Assembly (NCBI GenBank): GCA_028286725.1
Contig: JAQBQZ010000001.1
Span: 1-32,379, forward strand
From: Candidatus Tayloriibacteriota bacterium
Lineage (GTDB): Bacteria > Patescibacteriota > Minisyncoccia > Phycocordibacterales > CAIRYW01
Direction: 5' to 3'
Length of the DNA stretch: 32,379 bases
The notes under the pieces were generated by a model. That model was not told the origin of the DNA. It made no database searches and saw only the letters and a program-made list of their open reading frames with translations. This document shows, piece by piece, positions 29,105 to 32,379 of this stretch (position 1 is its first letter; every line of letters begins with the position of its first letter). A program made the position numbers and the translations under genes.

Positions 29105-29211
29105 AAGCGAGGAAGCTCAGGGCTTAGAAGGAAAATACCGCAGCTTTGCTGCGGTATTTTGTATTTAAAGCTTTCAAGCTCCTAAGTTCTAAGCTTCCTC
29201 GCTTCTAAGCT
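29098..29211. repeat. 20-bp inverted repeat enclosing the rnpA terminator
   Basis: Arms 29098-29117 and 29192-29211 are exact reverse complements. Nested inside is a 13-bp perfect hairpin (29132-29144 with 29148-29160) with TTT loop and T4, the probable terminator. GCTTAGAAG occurs twice in the left half. The left arm contains the rnpA stop codon. Confidence 0.88.
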
Positions 29212-29236
29212 GGTAGCCCCATCCCCTCTTTTGGTG

Positions 29237-29248
29237 TAGAATAAGTCC
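29237..29248 (+). promoter_or_regulatory. -10 element of leaderless yidC
   Basis: TAGAAT (29237-29242), 6 nt (AAGTCC), then ATG 29249. Confidence 0.5.
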
Positions 29249-29968
29249 ATGTTCAATACATTATTTTACGCCCCTATATACAACGTTTTGGTCTGGTTTA
29301 TCGATATTATTCCCTCTCACGATGCTGGGATTGCACTTGTTTTAGTGACTTTATTGGTAAGCACACTCCTTTTTTCAGTATCAAAGAAAGCTATTAAGAC
29401 TCAAATTGGTCTCAAAGAGATCGAGCCTGATATAAAGAAGATTAAAGAAACTATCAAAGATCCTGCCGAACAGGCTCGACAGACCATGGCTTTGTACAAG
29501 AAACATAAAGTGAATCCTTTCTCAATGATCCTTCTCATTTTGATCCAGTTTCCTGTTCTTATTGCTCTCTATTATATGTTTTTCTACGGACTTCCCGTTA
29601 TTCACACAGAACTCCTCTATTCATTCGTTCAAAATCCTCCAGTTGTGAATATGAATTTCCTTGGAATTGTTGATTTGAGCCACAAAAGTATTGTTCTTGC
29701 GGTTTTGGCTGGACTAACTCAGTTTATCCAAGCTTATATTATGTCAAAGAGAACTGTGGCGGCGGCACCGGCGGCTGGTCAAAAGAGATCTATGCAAGAA
29801 GAGTTTGCTCACTCTATGCAGGTGCAGATGAAATACTTCCTCCCAGTCATTATAGGGCTCATCAGTATGGGTCTACCGAGCGCTCTTCCTCTTTATTGGT
29901 CTGTACGAAATCTATTTAGTGCAGGACAAGAGGTGTTCATTATGAAAGACAAGAAGGTCAATAAATAA
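29249..29968 (+). CDS. yidC: Membrane protein insertase YidC/OxaA
   Basis: 239-residue insertase that places membrane proteins into the bilayer with or without SecYEG. It has the short Gram-positive-type form without a large periplasmic domain. Five hydrophobic segments: IYNVLVWFIDIIP, GIALVLVTLLVSTLLFSVSK, FSMILLILIQFPVLIALYYM, IVLAVLAGLTQFIQAYIMSK and YFLPVIIGLISMGLPSALPL. The cytoplasmic coiled loop (EIEPDIKKIKETIKDPAEQA, LYKKHKVNPF) and the YWSVRNLFSAGQE end are typical. The start is fixed by the -10 spacing. It follows rnpA and precedes jag. Confidence 0.95.
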   Translation: MFNTLFYAPIYNVLVWFIDIIPSHDAGIALVLVTLLVSTLLFSVSKKAIKTQIGLKEIEPDIKKIKETIKDPAEQARQTMALYKKHKVNPFSMILLILIQFPVLIALYYMFFYGLPVIHTELLYSFVQNPPVVNMNFLGIVDLSHKSIVLAVLAGLTQFIQAYIMSKRTVAAAPAAGQKRSMQEEFAHSMQVQMKYFLPVIIGLISMGLPSALPLYWSVRNLFSAGQEVFIMKDKKVNK

Positions 29969-30011
29969 TATTTGATTTGACTTCAAGCGAAACCTGACTA
30001 ATATAGTATAT

Positions 30012-30479
30012 ATGGAAGATATTAAAGAAATCACAAAATCTCTCATAGATATGCTCGGTGTAGTCGAGACTACGATTGAGATTGTGGATCACAATGGCGG
30101 ATTTCTTATAAATATAAAATCTCCTGAAGAATATTCTCTTATTGGCCGAGAAAATGAGAAGTTTGAAGCGTTTTCTCATCTTGTTAAGAGAATGGTAGCA
30201 AAGAAGCGTGGTGAAGAGGTTCGAATCATAGTAGACATAAATGGTGTGAGGGCACAGAATGACGAACTTATAAAAAGTAAAGCAGCTATGCTTGCAGAGC
30301 GAGCACGGTCGTTCAAGATTGATGTTGAGATGGATCCGATGACCTCTTATGAACGAATGCTTGTCCATTCTCACTTAGAAGGACGACCGAATATAAAGAC
30401 TGAATCGATTGGTGAGGGAAAAGAAAGAAAGCTTGTGATTAGATTTGTAGAGGACATTGCTTCAGAGGATAAAATATAA
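30012..30479 (+). CDS. jag: RNA-binding KH/R3H protein Jag (KhpB)
   Basis: 155-residue RNA-binding protein, the usual partner gene of yidC (SpoIIIJ-associated protein; KhpB in pneumococcus, involved in cell elongation and sRNA binding). A KH-like domain covers about 1-80 (DMLGVVETTIEIVDHNGGFL, REVDINGVRAQ region), and a C-terminal R3H domain has ERMLVHSHLEGRPNIKTES and GEGKERKLVIRF. It lacks the N-terminal Jag_N domain seen in longer homologues. TAATAT ends 7 nt before the ATG. The stop codon lies in the 26-bp arm of the following terminator. Confidence 0.9.
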   Translation: MEDIKEITKSLIDMLGVVETTIEIVDHNGGFLINIKSPEEYSLIGRENEKFEAFSHLVKRMVAKKRGEEVRIIVDINGVRAQNDELIKSKAAMLAERARSFKIDVEMDPMTSYERMLVHSHLEGRPNIKTESIGEGKERKLVIRFVEDIASEDKI

Positions 30480-30531
30480 ATAAAACAAAATACAGCGCAC
30501 CCGAAGGGTGCGCTGTATTTTGTTTTATTTA
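30477..30531. terminator. Bidirectional terminator, 26-bp perfect stem
   Basis: Arms 30477-30502 and 30506-30531 are exact reverse complements with a GAA loop. It runs from the jag stop codon to the stop codon of the convergent gene, and its core ACAAAATACAGCGC is the same as in the 20490-20546 terminator. Confidence 0.93.
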
Positions 30532-31878
30532 CTATTGTTTGATCGTCAGATCTATTCCCCACAATGTAAGATCTCTTTTGTTTATGAAAGTTAGATATTT
30601 GTCGGTTGATGAAATCTGTAGATTTGTCGCGTCAATAATTTGTGAACTTTCTATAGAAAGATTTGAGATGAGATTGGTCTCGCCAGTCTTCACATTTATT
30701 TTCCAGAGCGAATCATTGAAAGACATTTTTCCTTTATACCAATCATCCGGATAAACAGCTCTTGGGATAGATTTTGGCACCGCACAATAAACAATACTTG
30801 TTGATACGTTTGACCATACACATTTTTCAGGCAAAGTGTTTATTGAAAGGCCGCTCAAAGAAGAATCTTTCGAATTAAGTACAGATAGTTTTAATGTTTC
30901 TGACGCATAGCCTACAAGATATGAGCTTAAGTCTGTGTTCGGCAGTACTGTCATGCCGAGAATATTTCCCACGAGCTTCGTCATAGATCCTGTAGCTATA
31001 TTTAATATATATGAATACCCATAAGTAGTACCGGATGGTTTTGTAGTGATAATTGCCTTTGTATCAGTTGGATATGAGAGGAGCCATTCGCGAAGCGGAC
31101 TTGCAAGTACTGTTTTTGGCTTCAAAACATTTGTGTCGAGAGTTGAAATGATCCCGCCGTTTGATCCGTACACAAGCTGCAGTATTTTTTTACCACTTGC
31201 TCCAAGCGCGAGTTCTCTAATATTTTGTGTTAGATATGTTCCTGTTACATCCTTAAATTGAAGCGCTGCACTCGCTTGCTTTGCGGCGACAGTGTCAGCA
31301 GTTGAAGTTGCTATTTTTACAGAAGTTGTAGCAACACTCGCCTTCTTGTCTTTGAGAGTTATAAAATAAGTGAGAATGTTTTCATTTGCATCAAGAAACC
31401 TTGCGACGAGCGAATCACCTCCTGGTGTAAATGTTGCTTCGTACACTTTTGGAATTGTAGTGTTGGAAATTTTCTTTGCTGTTTCTGCATTTGTTGCGAT
31501 GTCATACATGTGCCCCGTTGCCCGATCCATATATCGAAGAGAGGTTTCTTTGATTGTTGTCTTTACTCTATCCTGAATCACGTCTTTGTCTTTTTCTGTA
31601 ATGATATCTCCTGCTGTCGGCTCTGTTGTGTAATGTCGGAGTCGTGGAAGTGATTTGAGTGTATTTGTTCCATCAGAATTTGATCCACCTCCTATGATGA
31701 GCGGTGTGTCGCTGGCGTTATTTGATGAAGTGTTGTTACTTCCGAATGGTAAAAGACTTTTAAAAAAACCTCCTGTGGTGTTGTTGGAAGTTGGAGTTTT
31801 AGAGAAATAAAAGTAAAGCATGCTCGCGATTGCGAGGATGATTGCGAGAGTCAAAGCTAAAATAACTTTTCGATTCAT
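30532..31878 (-). CDS. Anchored extracytoplasmic protein, beta-propeller-like
   Basis: 448-residue protein with an N-terminal anchor (MNRKVILALTLAIILAIASM, then LYFYFS), a Ser/Asn/Gly-rich linker (about 30-75), and a large beta-rich outer domain. Short repeating units appear, such as RYMDRATGHMYDIATNAETA, DSLVARFLDANENILTYFI, KKILQLVYGSNGGIISTLDT and YGYSYILNIATGSMTKLVGN, ending DKYLTFINKRDLTLWGIDLT. These look like TolB/WD-type propeller blades that lost strong consensus. The protein is common in Parcubacteria, with no known function. It lies 39 nt after the 31918 gene on the same strand and may be cotranscribed. Confidence 0.65.
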   Translation of the reverse strand: MNRKVILALTLAIILAIASMLYFYFSKTPTSNNTTGGFFKSLLPFGSNNTSSNNASDTPLIIGGGSNSDGTNTLKSLPRLRHYTTEPTAGDIITEKDKDVIQDRVKTTIKETSLRYMDRATGHMYDIATNAETAKKISNTTIPKVYEATFTPGGDSLVARFLDANENILTYFITLKDKKASVATTSVKIATSTADTVAAKQASAALQFKDVTGTYLTQNIRELALGASGKKILQLVYGSNGGIISTLDTNVLKPKTVLASPLREWLLSYPTDTKAIITTKPSGTTYGYSYILNIATGSMTKLVGNILGMTVLPNTDLSSYLVGYASETLKLSVLNSKDSSLSGLSINTLPEKCVWSNVSTSIVYCAVPKSIPRAVYPDDWYKGKMSFNDSLWKINVKTGETNLISNLSIESSQIIDATNLQISSTDKYLTFINKRDLTLWGIDLTIKQ

Positions 31879-31917
31879 TTATTATATTGTATCGCAAAAA
31901 ATGCGCGTTAGGAAGAA

Positions 31918-32379
31918 TTATTGTTGGGGTGGAGGTAAGGCTGGAAGTAGCGCATTTGGAGCATCAGTATTTGATCCTGTTTCCCTCGTTGGCATCTCGT
32001 ATGTTGGAGGAAGAGGGGGGAATTCACCTGAGTTATTAGATGAGGATGTTTGCGCAGATGTATTTGTTGGTAAAGTTGGTGAACTACCCAAATCTCCACC
32101 GAGACTACCGCTTGTGTCTGGTGTATTTTGTGATGGTAGATTTGGTTGATTATTTACTGCACCACCCATTGCCCCCAGTGATCCATTTACTTGTGAGTTT
32201 GATGATTGAGAATACTGAGGAGCTACTCCTTTATCTACTGCATTACTTGTAAACGTCTCAAACTTACCCTGCTGCACCGTCAAATTCCCTAAATTAAAAT
32301 TCAAATTTAAAAGATCTTTGTTCACGGTCGAAAGAATGATATATGATCCTAAAGCCAAAAGTAATCCCATGATTGAAGC
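31918..32379 (-). CDS. C-terminal part of a TrbC/VirB2-like or pilin-like protein (cut by window end)
   Basis: The frame is open through the last base (32379) and so partial at its 5' end. The visible part begins ASIMGLLLALGSYIILSTVN KD, a hydrophobic helix ending in a polar NKDLL motif, as in TrbC/VirB2-like Parcubacteria membrane proteins. A long low-complexity tail rich in Asn, Ser, Gln and Pro follows (NNQPNLPSQNTPDTSGS, GEFPPLPPTYEMP, ALLPALPPPQQ), which is presumably disordered and outside the membrane. Identity of the missing N-terminus cannot be known from here; assignment is tentative. Confidence 0.5.
   Translation of the reverse strand, partial: ASIMGLLLALGSYIILSTVNKDLLNLNFNLGNLTVQQGKFETFTSNAVDKGVAPQYSQSSNSQVNGSLGAMGGAVNNQPNLPSQNTPDTSGSLGGDLGSSPTLPTNTSAQTSSSNNSGEFPPLPPTYEMPTRETGSNTDAPNALLPALPPPQQ

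Noticed and set aside
1-32379. CRISPR arrays, insertion sequences, prophage
   Set aside because: No regularly spaced direct repeats, transposase, integrase or phage structural genes were found.

Overview
The window looks like part of a small-genome Candidatus Patescibacteria (CPR) chromosome, most likely Parcubacteria-like. This is inferred from compact core enzymes (HolA of 238 residues, PolA without a proofreading domain), small acidic and DUF5666 surface proteins, a TrbC/VirB2-like fragment, and start codons that mostly lack Shine-Dalgarno sequences. No rRNA or other phylogenetic marker was available to place it more finely. The code is standard: long genes run without in-frame UGA.

Layout. 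1-5.0 kb: tRNA-Arg(GCG), rpsT, ruvA, a NUDIX hydrolase, mutM, a basic hypothetical protein, an RluF-type pseudouridine synthase, a SpoU methyltransferase and DoxX. 5.1-9.3 kb: accessory region with a hypothetical gene, a small ORF, tRNA-Lys(UUU), a membrane protein, a peptidoglycan-binding protein, anchored MsrB and a DUF5666 protein. 9.3-11.5 kb: pyrD and pyrC, visibly more GC-rich than their neighbours and the only genes ending in TGA. 11.6-17.2 kb: holA, polA, tsaE and a PilB/GspE ATPase. 17.3-17.9 kb: about 590 bases without a recognisable gene. 17.9-24.7 kb: ruvB, a small Zn-ribbon protein, ruvC, hypotheticals, tyrS, a class A penicillin-binding protein and a DUF721-like protein. 24.9-30.5 kb: the replication-origin neighbourhood, with a CYTH protein, dnaN and dnaA leftward, and rpmH, rnpA, yidC and jag/khpB rightward. 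30.5 kb to the end: two exported or membrane proteins, the last cut by the window edge.

Most notable signals. (1) Two intergenic elements (12317-12545 and 24671-24887) share conserved ends and a three-way-junction fold supported by compensatory base changes. Both start just after one stop codon and end at the Shine-Dalgarno-like AGG of the next gene, so they look like an undescribed cis-acting structured RNA. (2) At least eight genes carry a TANNNT -10 hexamer exactly 6 nt before the ATG, which predicts leaderless mRNAs. (3) Both tRNA genes are followed by long palindromes that fold the acceptor 3' strand into the terminator. Several protein-gene terminators are also perfect hairpins with 19-27 bp arms. 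(4) DnaA-box-like arrays lie on both sides of dnaA, suggesting a bipartite origin.

How the genes work together: ruvA, ruvB and ruvC make a full Holliday-junction system in three separate transcription units. polA, holA, dnaN, dnaA and mutM cover replication and repair. rpmH, rnpA, yidC and jag form the usual origin-proximal translation and membrane-insertion set. pyrD and pyrC give only two steps of pyrimidine synthesis in this window and look acquired.
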